In this document: positions 34,470-45,346 of the stretch, piece by piece
Position numbering within the stretch: position 1 is the first letter of the stretch
How the letters are laid out: the number at the start of each line of letters is the position of its first letter
NCBI GenBank assembly: GCA_030435675.1
Contig: CM059624.1
Location: 15,462,769-15,526,768 of the forward strand
DNA: 64,000 nt
Origin: Steinernema hermaphroditum
Lineage: Eukaryota; Nematoda; Chromadorea; Rhabditida; Steinernematidae
Direction of reading: 5' to 3'
Program-made: the position numbers and the translations under genes
Notes under the pieces: model-generated
What the model saw: the letters and a program-made list of their open reading frames with translations, nothing else
What the model was told of the DNA's origin: nothing
Databases searched by the model: none

Positions 34470-34748
34470 TGCGCTATTCCCTTCCCTTGTGAGCCAGCCC
34501 AGCCGTCTGCTGACCCAGTGCAGTACTGGTTTACAGCGGAAAACGTCATTAAGTTCCCTACTTTGTCACAAATGGCTCTGAAGTTTCTATCGTCTCCTGC
34601 TACATCGGTGGAAAGCGAGCGGCTATTCTCCACTGCCGCGTTGGCCTTGACGGAGCTCCGAAGATCAATGGCTGTTGAGCGTCTTCAGAGACTGTTGTTT
34701 CTTAAATTGAATATGCTTCTGGAAGGGTTTTCGCATGATTTCATGTAA
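34470..34748 (+). pseudogene. hAT transposase C-terminal dimerisation domain fragment
   Basis: The open frame reads YWFTAENVIKFPTLSQMALK, FLSSPATSVESERLFSTAA, then LRRSMAVERLQRLLFLKLNM before a TAA at 34746. PATSxxSERxFS is the hallmark of the hATC dimerisation region. The BED finger and catalytic core are absent here. The hAT copy at 22.5-23.95 kb on the same strand lacks exactly this part, so the two could be complementary remnants of one family. The 10.5 kb between them contains other genes, so a single split element is unlikely. A TTTCGAG-rich array follows at 34779-34870. Confidence 0.75.
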
Positions 34749-34778
34749 TGCGTACTTTCTACTTTGATAAACGGGTAA

Positions 34779-34870
34779 AGTTTCGAGTTTCGAGTTTTTG
34801 GGAGTAAGTTTCGAATAGTGTCGAGTTTCTTTTCGAGTTTTTCGAAAAAAAGTTTCGAGTTTCGCAAAGC
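34779..34870. repeat. TTTCGAG-rich low-complexity array
   Basis: Seven or more TTTCGAG cores separated by T/A-rich spacers lie directly downstream of the hAT C-terminal fragment. It may be the subterminal repeat of that transposon. Confidence 0.6.
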
Positions 34871-35240
34871 TCTTATTGCTATGCTTGTGACAAAGGCAGT
34901 TCGGTGACCGTTAAATGTCGCTCCGAACACAGTGTTATCTTTCCTTAGATCGTTTGCTACTCACATTCGTTTTACGTCCGCTGTTCCCCCAGTGGAACAA
35001 CAACGGAATAGAATTTTCAGTTCGACCAAGCAATTGTTCAGTTGTGGGCCAAAGGCCTCCGAAGGTACACTAAAGGTACACTAAAGTATAAAGGTACACC
35101 CCGGTTCTTCCCCTCTTCTCGGTCACACCACTTCTCAACACTGAGAAGACCAGAGAAGACGTAACTCCCGCACAATGCACTCTTCAATGCAGATACGACC
35201 CTCGAGGCCACTCTTGTGCAGCAAACGCCCCGAAGAGTAG

Positions 35241-35922
35241 TGTCGCAGCTTTGCTGCGAAGTTACGCATTTTTTTCTTTCTAATCCTTATACGCATCTTA
35301 AGTTCGGGGCATCAAGTGTGGTGAAAGCGCTGAACGCTACGCATACGCATCTCCATCTCGGAGTCTTCTCTTACGCACCAGTTCGCAGAGCGAACGTACG
35401 CATTCTCCTCTCGTTGTGCAAACTTGAACGGACCTCCCGCTCGCTCGACTATGGTTCCCGCTCGCGCACAAGAGCGCGCTTCTGCGTGTTTGGTGGTTGT
35501 CTTGTTGTATCGCTGGAGCGAACATTTATCGTGTTGCTTGGTTGTTATATTTATCGTGTCGATAAACTGTTGCCTTTTAGCTAGTTTTCTAGAACGCAAC
35601 GCAACCTAGTTGGTTATCCCGGATTCGTCGAGTCGTGTATATAATCGTCGTCGTATTCCGCGGTTATTTGGCCCTGTATCTCGCTGAGAGCAGGAAGGAC
35701 TTCGCTGCCAGAAGAGCGCGTAAGTCAGTAGTCGCCTGGGACTACGCATCGCCACAAGGGGCGATTTGGATCACACGCAGTGATCAAGGAGAAGGAAAAA
35801 GAAGAAGCACGTCACGTACGCTCCAGCGGCCTTCAAGGGCATTTCCCCGCGTGGCGCTTCCGATTGCTGCGGATCGGATCGGAAGTTAGAGGCGAGCACC
35901 GCCGTATCGCACTTCGCTTTTA
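35241..35922 (+). repeat. BEL-1 5' LTR
   Basis: Starts TGTCGCAGC and ends CGCTTTTA. It matches 43357-44038 over all 682 bp apart from about 8 substitutions. The R/U5 borders and TATA box are not evident by eye. Confidence 0.95.
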
Positions 35923-35937
35923 TTGGTGCAACGACCA
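35923..35937 (+). promoter_or_regulatory. BEL-1 primer-binding site
   Basis: TTGGTGCAACGACC directly follows the LTR. From TGG onward it would pair with a tRNA 3' end ...TGCACCA. The second BEL element has a related site at the same place that fits tRNA-Gly(GCC) better, with one extra base. Confidence 0.65.
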
Positions 35938-36098
35938 AACGGCAGAAGCGCCGGTGTACGTACGCTTGACGCAGCCAATCGCTCGGGATTGGTTTGTAGA
36001 AATTGTATTCGTTTTTTACGACTTTCCTTCACTTCCGAGGAAGTTCGTGGAGTGCGACGCACTTTATTTTGATCTGTTGTTGATTTACGCAGTGAAAT

Positions 36099-38246
36099 AT
36101 GTGCATAACGCTCCGCCTCAACGAAGTGTCGCTTCATGTGGCAGAAGCACGACGCATTATTGAGGAAATTCAGGAAGATATGGTGCTATGGGAAGCGTTG
36201 CCTCCCACAGATAGGGACGTAACGGTTCAGAGTATCCACAGGGAAGTGGAAGAAGTGGACGAGAAGCTGAACGACAGCCTCGTCAAGCTGCAGGAAGATT
36301 TTCGCAAGCTGAGCGAAACGCAGCAAATCGCAGTCGAGAAAAGTTATGAAACCAGCGGCACGGCTGGACAAGAAACGCTCGATGAATTGCGCCAGGCTAA
36401 GCGCAAAATTCTGCGAAAATATCGCATGATTATTGAGAAAGCGAAGCTTTCTATTGTTTCCATAACGCAAGCAGTGCAGCCAATTCAAACGCACTCAAGC
36501 TTTCCGAAAATGACGCTTCCGGAGTTCGCTGGGAACTCTTGGGAATGGCGCGCTTTCAAGAACATGTTTATGGAACTCGTTGACTCGCAGTCGATTTCGA
36601 AGCTGCAGAAATTTTCGTATCTGCGTAACGCATTGAAAGGCGACGCCCTTCGATCAGTTGCCCGTTTTGCAGTAGCTGAGGAAAACTATGACATGGTTTG
36701 GGAGCGACTGCAACAGCAGTACAGAGACTCTCAGAAGGTCATCAATGACCTCACGCAGAAGCTGAACAACATCCAGCGCAGGAGCGACACTTGGGACGCT
36801 CAACGCCAGCTTCTGAACGACATTTGGGCCATTTATGAGCAGTTGAAAGCCTACGAGATCCAGGTTGACAATGAGTTCACGTGGACTCAAATACTACACA
36901 AGTTCCCGTATGAGACGCAGATGACGTTCATGACAACTCATCACATCGTGTCGACGCTCATCGAGAAACATGACCAGTTTATCACTTGAGAACTGGAGAA
37001 GAACGCTGTCGCTAGGAGAGACGAGAAGCCGTCAAATCCGAGGATGAACGCAGGCCGCAAAGACCGCGATTCATTCCACAAGGGACGCAAAGATTTTCGC
37101 CATTACGGCACAAAGAATGAGTACGGTGACGCACAGTCGCACAGAGCACGTTTCGGAGAAACGCAGGAAGTTGATCATTCTCGCAACGAAGCTCCTGCGA
37201 AGATCAGCGAAGAAACTCCTTCACCTTTTGTGATAAACGCCTGTCGGATTTGCGACAAGCCAGGCCACAGTTCTCTGCACTGTTTGACGTATAAGGACGT
37301 GGCCGATAGGAAGAACGCAGTTATGAGGAAGAACGCTTGTTTTAATTGCTTACGCAAAGGACATTCTGTTGCTGAATGTCGGTCGCCAAAATGCACGCGT
37401 TGCGGAAAAGCGCATCATATCAGCTTATGTCTCGCGAAGAACGCGAACGCTGCGCACGAGGGATTTTCGAAATTCATCGAGACGACGCAGTTATGCGCGC
37501 CGAGCGCAGAAGCTGTAGACGCAAAAATGAAGCGTGGCGAGAAATCGTACATTTTAGCTGGCTCTGCAATGGTTATCGACAAGAAAACGCATGTTTGCAA
37601 TAAGCTAACAGTGATTCTAGACTCAGCATCGAGTGAAAGCTTCATCACCGTAGGCGCGGCGCGAAAATTGAACTTGCCTACTGTTGATCTACGCTCTTTT
37701 TCAGCTCGTGGGTTCGCGCAAGAAGAAGTCATCAAGAAAAACGCAGTTCCAGTGAAGCAAATCGACGTGACGGCGCCAAATGGATCCAGAACGCAAATCA
37801 AGGCGCTGGAGATCAAACAGATCGTCAAAGGAACGATCGAGCGCCCGAAGCTGTCCAAGGAGGACCGTAAAACGTTGAAGAACCTCGGATTGCAGCTGTC
37901 AGAGAGCAGCAAAGAATTGCGCAAGAGCAGAAAGCCCGATTTGTTGATAGGTGCCGACTATTTAGGTCAGTTTCTGAAAGGAACGCCGAGGGCGCTGCCC
38001 TCAGGCTTGTTTGTCTTCCCAACGACGCTCGGAGCAATGATCTCCGGCAAAGAAGACGCTCCAGACGCATCTCCAAACGACAGCATCGTGTGTCTCCAAA
38101 TGAGCGACGCTCCAACGCAAGAGCTCAAGTTCGACATTGTTCAGCAAGCGGAGAAAGAAGCCGTGGAGACCATGATATCCGAATGGACAAAGAACGATAC
38201 GCTCGCAGAGTTCGGCGGAACTGCGAAAGAAGAGAAGAGCAAATAA
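36099..38246 (+). pseudogene. BEL-1 Gag and protease region, one in-frame TGA
   Basis: The Gag frame opens with ATG at 36099. The N-terminal half is helical; a capsid-like block begins LPEFAGNSWEWRAFKNMF near 36510. A TGA at 36987-36989 interrupts the frame, which then continues in the same phase to 38246. After the TGA come three nucleocapsid zinc knuckles at about 37235-37440 (CRICDKPGHSSLHC, CFNCLRKGHSVAEC, CTRCGKAHHISLC). An aspartic protease follows with the catalytic block VILDSASSESF near 37611. The frame ends in TAA just before the reverse transcriptase, which continues in the -1 frame. In the second BEL element this whole stretch is one continuous frame with pol, so the break is a lesion or a programmed shift. 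Confidence 0.85.
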
Positions 38247-41200
38247 CGAACAAAAAGGTCGCAGACGAATTCCACGCATCAGTTGAGCTGAGAGAAGACG
38301 GATATTATGTCAAATTTCCGTGGAAACAGGAAATCGCAGAACTCCCGTCGAATTGGGCCATCGCATACAAGCGATTAAAGCAGACTCTAGAACGAGCTGA
38401 TGAACAGATCCTGAAAGGATATCAGGACACATTTTCTGAGCAATTGAACCGCAAAATTATCGAAGAAGTCGATCCAGACGCACCAACGGGTCAGGTAGTA
38501 CATTACCTAGCGCATCAGCCCGTAGTAACGTCTCAGAAAGAAACAACTAAAGTGCGCATCGTCTCTGACGCATCAGCACACTTTCGAGGTAGCATGTCAC
38601 TAAATGACGCAATAAACCAAGGCCCAACCATCCTTCCCCTCATTGTCGGGATAAATCTACGCTTCAGAACGGGTTCGACCGCTATAGTTGGTGACGTTGA
38701 GAAAGCATTCCTGCAAGTCAAGTTGCTTGAGTCCCAAAGAGACGCAGTACGCTTTCTGTGGGTGAAAAACACCAATCTCCCGCCAACGGGAAGAAATCTT
38801 GTAATTTATCGCTATCGGTGTGTGCCGTTTGGAATTAACGCATCGCCGTTTCTGTTAGGCGCCACAATCGCGCATCATCTGTCTCAATGCGAAGACCAAA
38901 CGCTCGCCAAGAAGATCGTGGAGAACACCTATGTTGACAATTTAATTCTCACATGTAATACAGTTGACGAGGCCGCTGATCTATACGCTAAATCTAAGCG
39001 CGAATTTTCCGCTCTACGCATGAATCTACGAGAGTTCATGTCTAACGATAATTTGGTTTTAGAAAAGATCGCATTTGAAGACCGAAGCGAGAACGCCCAA
39101 CCGAAAATACTTGGAACGCAATGGAATTCAACGACGGACGAACTGAAGCTCGAAGTCCTCGTGAAGCCAGCGAAGAAGGCGACGAAACGCACCGTCGCGC
39201 AACAAGCTGCTTCGATTTATGATCCAATGGGACTGTTAATCCCTTTACTGCATCGAGCGAAGAGATTCCAACAAGAATTGTGGCTAACTAACGATTGGGA
39301 CGAAGAACTCAATGCAGAACAGAAATGCGAATGGCAGCGGATCGCTGGAGACATCCAAGGATTCAAGAAGTGTCTCCCACGCAGAGTCGCCAACGTGGAA
39401 GACACCGTGGACATAGTTATTTTCTGTGACGCGAATAAGAACACCATGGCCTGTTGTGCGTACGCTGTCTGTGGAAAAAATTCGCATCTCATCATGGCGA
39501 AAAATCGCCTAAAACCGCTGAAAACAACGGTCACAGTTCCACGCATGGAACTGAATGCATACGTACTAGGTGCAGAACTAGGAACACAACTAGTTAAAGA
39601 ACTCAAAACGCAAATAAGGATAGCTTCTCTGGTCCTGTTGACAGATTCACAAATCGCACTCGCATGGGTGCAATCACCAAAGACGCCAGTAGACGCAGGA
39701 ATCTACGTAGAAAGACGTAGACGCAACTTCAGGAAGAAGTGCATCGATTTAGAGAAAGACGTCGAGAAAGTACTAGCAGGATATGTAAATACGCTCGACA
39801 ATCCTGCAGACTGCGCAACAAGGGGACTAGAGAAGCATGAGTTCGAAGATCACTTGTGGTGGACAGGACCTCGGTTCTTGACCAAACCTCACGCTGAGTG
39901 GCCAGAAAGGTGCCAGCCTGAGAAGCTGTCAGAAGAGGAAAACGCCGAGACTGTTTGTTTGCTCACTCAGACGCAGAACGCCCGAATGGCAGCGGTGATT
40001 CCATGGAAAAGAACAAACTCTCTGCGACGCCTAGCACGCATAGTCGCTTACGTACTCCGGTTCATACGTATCCGCATGGACAAGGTTTCTGACCAGACGC
40101 GCCAGAAATACGCTAGATTAGGCTTAGAAATCAGGCACGCTGACTACTCAGAACCTCTGAGAGCTGAAGAAATCACGCTTTCTCGAGAAATGATCATACG
40201 CTGTCATCAGCGAGAAGCGGAAGAGCAGGGGAAATGGAAAGAACAGAAGCATCTGAGACCTTTTTTAGACTCATCGCAACTTTGGCGCTGCGCAGGACGC
40301 TTGAAAAACAGTAGCCTCTCAGATTCCGCAAAAACACTGATCCTGATCGACTCACGATCGAAGCTAGCCGAAATGATCGTGCAAGAAGCGCACGAAACGA
40401 TTAACGCCTCCGCTCCTCTGCACCTCTCCGCAAGATCGACTATCGCAACAGTCAGACAAACGTTGTGGATTCCGGCGATCAGAAGAATCGTCCGTAGTCA
40501 GATGAGCAAATGCTGGGAATGTAAACGCTTCAACAACGCACCTCTGCAATATCCAGACATGCCGGATCTGCCTTCACGTAGAGTGAAAAGCGCGGAACCG
40601 TTCGAGCACTGTGGTCTCGACTACTTTGGTCCGCTCAAATATCGCAACCTAGAAGACGTAACTGTGAGGAAGTCGTACGGTTGCATAATCACATGTACCG
40701 TAACCCGCATGGTACACTTGGAACTTGTGGCGGACGCTACCGCCAAATCATTCATAAATGCTCTACGAAATTTCATGGCTAGACGCAGAGTTCCGAGGAT
40801 TATCACGTGCGACAACGCACCCACTTTCGCTCTAGGCGAACAAGTGATCGCAGCCGCATTCCGGGATTTAGAGGATACATCCGAATTCGTGTCTTTTACC
40901 GCGGATCAAGAGATACGCTGGCTACGCATCACAGCCTACAGTCCTTGGAAAGGCGCCTTTTACGAGAGGTTGATTCAAGACATAAAACGCTGTCTCTATA
41001 AGTGCATGAAACGAAGAATCTGGCCCTTCGAAGACCTCCGCACCACTCTGACGCAAATCGAAGCCATCATGAACTCAAGGCCACTCACATATCTTGATTC
41101 GGAACCAGGAGAATGGGCTATTTTGAGGCCGATCGATTTCGTACATAGAAGGGCTAAACTGAGTCTACCTTCGACGCAGACAAGTGAAGACGTGAACGAT

Positions 41201-41797
41201 TCGACCTATTTCTCAGAAGAAGAGCTCAAAGCTCTAAATTCCCGGAAAGAAGCGATTGACGCACTTGAGGAATCTGATAAGCACACGCACAAGGCCTGGG
41301 AGAGCTTCCAGCGGGATTATCTAATCAGTTTACGCGAGAAACATCGCCGAAGTCTCGCTCAAGGACGAACGCAGAAGATAAAGCCAAGGGAAGGAATGAT
41401 CGTCATGCTGGAGGGAGATCCTCTACCTAAGCATTGTTGGAAGCTCGCACGCATTGAGAAATTGCTTCCAAGTAGTGACGGACAAATTAGGGAAGTCGAA
41501 CTCTTTCTCCCGGACAGCCGAAACATAAAACGCTCAATCAACCATCTGATTCCGATGGAACTTTCAGAAGAGGAAGACGAGGCATCTTCCTCGACGCAAA
41601 ATCTAGATCATCAATCGCCTGATGCGAATGTCACCGCACAGAACGCAAATAGCAACGTTCAAGATTCGACAGGAGAGGATGACGAAGATATACCAGCACA
41701 AACCGTGCCTGCAAAGGTCTCCAAACGCACTACTAGAATCGTTCCGTCGAATCGAACGACGCCTTATAATCTCCGACCTCGAAATCGGAGACAGTAA
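38247..41797 (+). CDS. BEL-1 reverse transcriptase, RNase H and integrase
   Basis: Continues from Gag-protease in the -1 frame. Landmarks: VRIVSDASA and SLNDAINQGP at the start of the reverse transcriptase (about 38550-38620), GDVEKAFLQVKL, and the active-site block NTYVDNLIL near 38925, where YVDN is typical of BEL/Pao instead of YVDD/YMDD. RNase H shows IFCDANKNTMACCAYAV and LTDSQIALAWV. Integrase has a CWECKRFN zinc-binding half near 40510 and the D, D, E residues in CGLDYFGPL, TCDNAPTF and SPWKGAFYERLIQ. The frame is open to TAA at 41795. It is intact as an enzyme region but is not fused in frame to Gag in this copy. Confidence 0.9.
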
Positions 41798-42153
41798 ACT
41801 TACACCTTCATTCAAACGCAAAGGGTCTCGAAACGATAACGCACGCTTAGCCTCCTGACGACTACGGTAGTCTTCTATTCATCTGCTAGGCGAAATCCGC
41901 GCACGCTTCGACGCACGTCGCCTGCTAATTTCACTTTTTCGTCATTTTTTAGCTCATTTCGCATTCGCTCTCCTCTGTGGACGCTTACTGTCTCATACGT
42001 TTGCGAAAACAAGCTCTTGGCGCATCAAGAGCACCATAACGCATACTTCGATAAGCATGCTTCTGTGAAATCTGTCTTTAGGGGGCTCCTTTCGATCATT
42101 CGTGCCGCTCTCTTTCACGTGTCACCTCACTCTGAATGTGTTTGTTTCAGTGC
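41798..42153 (+). other. BEL-1 spacer between pol and the extra ORF
   Basis: About 350 bp without a supported gene. Its last 10 bases, TTTGTTTCAG at 42141-42150, form a strong splice acceptor four bases before the ATG of the next ORF. Confidence 0.6.
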
Positions 42154-43341
42154 ATGATCGCAATTATGTTAGCCAACTTGCTTGTCGGAGCGAACGCGGA
42201 GAGCAAAGAAGACACGCAACAACTTATGGACACTTCTGGTCCACAAGACTGAAGCAAGGAACTTGTCAACGGCGCATCGAAGCAAGAAGAAGCTGTGATC
42301 GTCAGCAAGAAATCGACGCAAGCAGAAAAGAACGCATTGGTCGGAAAACGCGTGGCACTTGGCCAAACGTTGGCTGAACTCGCAAAGGACGCAGTAAAGT
42401 TCGAGGAGACTTTGCTGTCGAAGGCTGTTGTGCCCGGAGGCCAGCAGCGAGCTCAAATTCGCTACGCAACACTCAACCGCAAGTCCAAGGCCCTGCTCGC
42501 AGAAGTCAAGAAGTTGAACGTCTCGCTTCATCCAGTCGATGCGAAACTGTCGACGGCTCGCCAGATTCGAAACGCTAACGAGTTATACCCGTGGGATGAG
42601 TTCTCTCTGGAGATGTTCGAGGGAGATTTGAACGACTGCCTTGGACGCATCGAAGACCTGTTGACTGAGGAAGCAGTCCAGACGCAAGACGCACCCATGT
42701 TGTTGGGGGCGGGAGGTTCTCAAGAGTTTGAGACACGATCGGGAGGAACGAGCTCTGACGCATCCACGCCGAGATCGCGGAAACGTCACGCACCGAGGCC
42801 ATCGGCATCGAATCCACAATTACGCAAGAGAAGACCGGGACATCAGGGCAACGGAGAAGGTCGTCGAGATACGCAAATCTCTGAGAGTCACGTTCGCTTG
42901 AGTGATGAGGAGGTCTTGACGCGCATCGAGAACCTTCGGGATGAGATTAGGGACCAGACGCGGTCCATCACGCAGATTCGTGCGCACCGCAAGAAGGAGC
43001 AAGACAATGCTCGTCTAACGCAAAGACAGATCGTTGGTCCGAAAGGACGCGTAGTAAAATGCGATTTTTGTGGCGGTAGTCATTACAACAGCGCATGCCC
43101 GGTTGATGTAGATTACGAAGAGCGCTTATGCACGGCTGTCGATCGAGGCCTCTGTTCAAAGTGCCTGCGACCACGACACGCCGGCGCTCCTTGTACGCTC
43201 ACGGGACATTGTCGAGTGTGCAACTCGAACGCTCACCATAGTGCCATGTGTAACGTCTTAGTCCACAAGATCCTGGACTTCGAGAAGCTGAAAGTCGAAA
43301 TGACTTTGCTTCAACAAGAGCGGGATCGACGCAGGCTTTAA
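42154..43341 (+). pseudogene. BEL-1 extra 3' ORF: Gag-like zinc-knuckle protein in the envelope position
   Basis: ATG at 42154 opens a frame starting MIAIMLANLLVGANAESKED, hydrophobic and signal-peptide-like. After 32 codons a TGA (42250-42252) interrupts, and the same frame then runs 363 codons to TAA at 43339-43341. Helical content is high in the first half, with a YPWDEFSLEMFEGDL block near 42585. A Ser/Arg-rich linker and a second helix follow. Three zinc knuckles end the protein: CDFCGGSHYNSAC, CSKCLRPRHAGAPC and CRVCNSNAHHSAMC (43060-43250). The same architecture occurs in the second BEL element at 52880-53965, including GPxG before the first knuckle. It resembles a second nucleocapsid, not an envelope: I see no furin site, fusion peptide or transmembrane anchor. 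The ORF ends 15 bp before the 3' LTR. Confidence 0.8.
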
Positions 43342-43356
43342 GCCATGGGCCGGGAG

Positions 43357-44038
43357 TGTCGCAGCTTTGCTGCGAAGTTACGCATTTTTTTCTTTCTAAT
43401 CCTTATACGCATCTTAAGTTCGGGGCATCAAGTGTGGTGAAAGCGCTGAACGCTACGCATACGCATCTCCATCTCGGAGTCTTCTCTTACGCACCAGTTC
43501 GCAGAGCGAACGTACGCATTCTCCTCTCATTGTGCAAACTTGTACGGACCTCCCGCTCGCTCGACTATGGTTCCCGCTCGCGCACAAGAGCGCGCTTCTG
43601 CGTGTTTGGTGGTTGTCTTGTTGTATCGCTGGTGCGAACATTTATCGTGTTGCTTGGTTGTTATATTTATCGTGTTGATAAACTGTTGCCTTTTAGCTAG
43701 TTTTCTAGAACGCAACGCAACCTAGTTGGTTATCCCGGATTCGTCGAGTCGTGTATATAGTCGTCGTCGTATTCCGCGGTTATTTGGCCCTGTATCTCGC
43801 TGAGAGCAGGAAGGACTTCGCTGCCAGAAGAGCGCGTAAGTCAGTAGTCGCCTGGAACTACGCATCGCCACAAGGGGCGATTTGGATCACACGCAGTGAT
43901 CAAGGAGAAGGAAAAAGAAGAAGCGCGTCACGTACGCTACAGCGGCCTTCAAGGGCATTTCCCCGCGTGGCGCTTCCGATTGCTGCGGATCGGATCGGAA
44001 GTTAGAGGCGAGCACCGCCGTATCGCACTTCGCTTTTA
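43357..44038 (+). repeat. BEL-1 3' LTR
   Basis: 682-bp partner of the 5' LTR. It is preceded by a short purine-rich stretch (GGGCCGGGAG) that may serve as the plus-strand primer, and followed by the AGTAG target duplication. Confidence 0.95.
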
Positions 44039-44043
44039 AGTAG

Positions 44044-44380
44044 AAAATTCGTCACTATTTTCGGAGTTTCACCGTTTCATCGGAGTTTTCCCGTTTTCCG
44101 AAGCGTGTTTCCCGAAACCTGTCTCCGACCGATTCGACACCAACGCTTTCTGGTATTTTGTTTCTGGTATTTTTTGTGATTCCCTATCCCTTTCCATTAA
44201 TTTGAACAATGCCCTAGGTGGTTTGGGTTTCCAAAACTTCTAAATTTGTAATAGCACTAGTTAGCAGATCCAGACAACTAAGAAAGATTTTAATTGAAAA
44301 GTCACCAGATAAAACGTGTCAAAGCCGTGAATCATCTTTCTCTCTTCAACGCCCGCGCACACGGCGCCCAAATCTTCATC
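44044..44380. other. flank of BEL-1, no supported gene
   Basis: T-rich sequence with TTTTCGGAGTTTCACCG-like repeats near 44055-44110. No coding signal on either strand. Confidence 0.35.
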
Positions 44381-44381
44381 T

Positions 44382-44552
44382 TCATCGCATCTCCGAATGT
44401 CGTGGAGTCCTGGCGACACACTTCGGCCTCTTAGGACGAACGCGCTCGGAACGGTCGGCAACAGGGACAGTCGGGGGCGATGGTTTTGTTGTGGTCGCGG
44501 TGCTCGGCTGAGTTGTAGAGGGAGTGTTCAGGGTCTGTCCGTCTAAGGATCC
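44382..44552 (-). CDS. candidate Ser/Thr/Pro-rich exon
   Basis: A TATTTTAG acceptor precedes 44552. The minus-strand frame reads LNTPSTTQPSTATTTKPSPP, then TVPVADRSERVRPKRPK, and reaches TGA at 44382-44384. The Thr/Pro style matches the mucin-like exons at 29-32 kb and 63.4 kb on the same strand. The 3' end is uncertain, because a donor could lie anywhere before the stop. It may belong to the same large gene, or to a paralogue, with BEL-1 in an intron. Confidence 0.35.
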   Translation of the reverse strand, partial: GSLDGQTLNTPSTTQPSTATTTKPSPPTVPVADRSERVRPKRPKCVARTPRHSEMR

Positions 44553-45154
44553 CTAAAATATGCAGCATTTAGGGTCTCAAGAGGTTCTTTATAAACGCAT
44601 ACTCTGAGAACAAAGTCATTCACCCATACGAACGTACTAACGCATCTGCTCCCAGGTACACAGTGCCAAAAGAAACGAAAAATAAAAAAGTGACATTTTC
44701 AATGTTCCAATGTGTGTAACAGTATTTGTGGATCATCCTGTATACTAATGTATGTCTCATAGTCGGATTGTGATCTATCGGACCATTATCCAAGGGACCT
44801 TGCAGAAACAATTTGTAACCAAAACAAAAGTGTGAGCTATGACTAGATGGTCGCCGTCATTCACGCTTTGACATGTTGTTCATTGACTGTTCTTTAGAAT
44901 GTTCTCTCGAAAATATTGTTTAACTTCTTCACTTGATAGAAATTTCAATAAGGTGTTACATGTTAAATGCGCTTCCAAACTATTATGTCACCCAGAATGT
45001 CTTCACCTGAAAAGAATTGTGACTATACGCTGTGGTTCAAGGGCTCAATCAAAGATGCCAAGTGAGTCAGAGCCGAGCCTCTGAGCCAAGACGGAGATGG
45101 AGCCGGCTCGACCACCTGGATCGGCTCGGGTTGGCTCCGGACAGTATACAGTGG

Positions 45155-45277
45155 GGAAAATTCTGACCGATCGCGGGGACCGGTAGCAGACGACGAGAGA
45201 AAATCAGATGCCTTTTGCTCCGCCGCTGTCCATTGTCTCTCGTCGTACCGATCCCCGCGAACGGTCGGAATTATCTC
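45155..45277. repeat. short foldback (MITE-like) element
   Basis: AAATTCTGACCGATCGCGGG and the next 24 bases pair, imperfectly, with the reverse complement of about 45236-45277 (which reads AATTCCGACCGTTCGCGGGG). About 40-bp arms and a 35-bp loop make a 120-bp hairpin. No protein. The GGCTCGG-rich DNA at 45070-45135 just upstream is also repetitive. Confidence 0.6.
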
Positions 45278-45346
45278 TAGTAATAATGTGTTGCATAAAG
45301 ATAGGGCCACCCAGTTTTTTACGACTTTGAAGGAAACTATGTCCTG

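Larger units (their letters stand above)
35236..44043 (+). mobile_element. BEL/Pao LTR retrotransposon 1, full length
   Basis: Target duplication AGTAG at 35236-35240 and 44039-44043 flanks two 682-bp LTRs (35241-35922 and 43357-44038). By my comparison the LTRs differ at 8 positions (about 1.2%), so insertion is recent. Order: 5' LTR, primer-binding site, gag, protease, reverse transcriptase, RNase H, integrase, extra zinc-knuckle ORF, 3' LTR. The pol order and the YVDN reverse-transcriptase motif are BEL/Pao. Two visible lesions in gag-pol (a TGA at 36987 and a frame change near 38240) and one TGA in the extra ORF suggest this copy cannot make its full proteins unless by recoding. Confidence 0.95.

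Noticed and set aside
42154..43341. Envelope gene of BEL-1
   Set aside because: Position fits, but the product has CCHC knuckles and helices, with no fusion peptide, cleavage site or membrane anchor.
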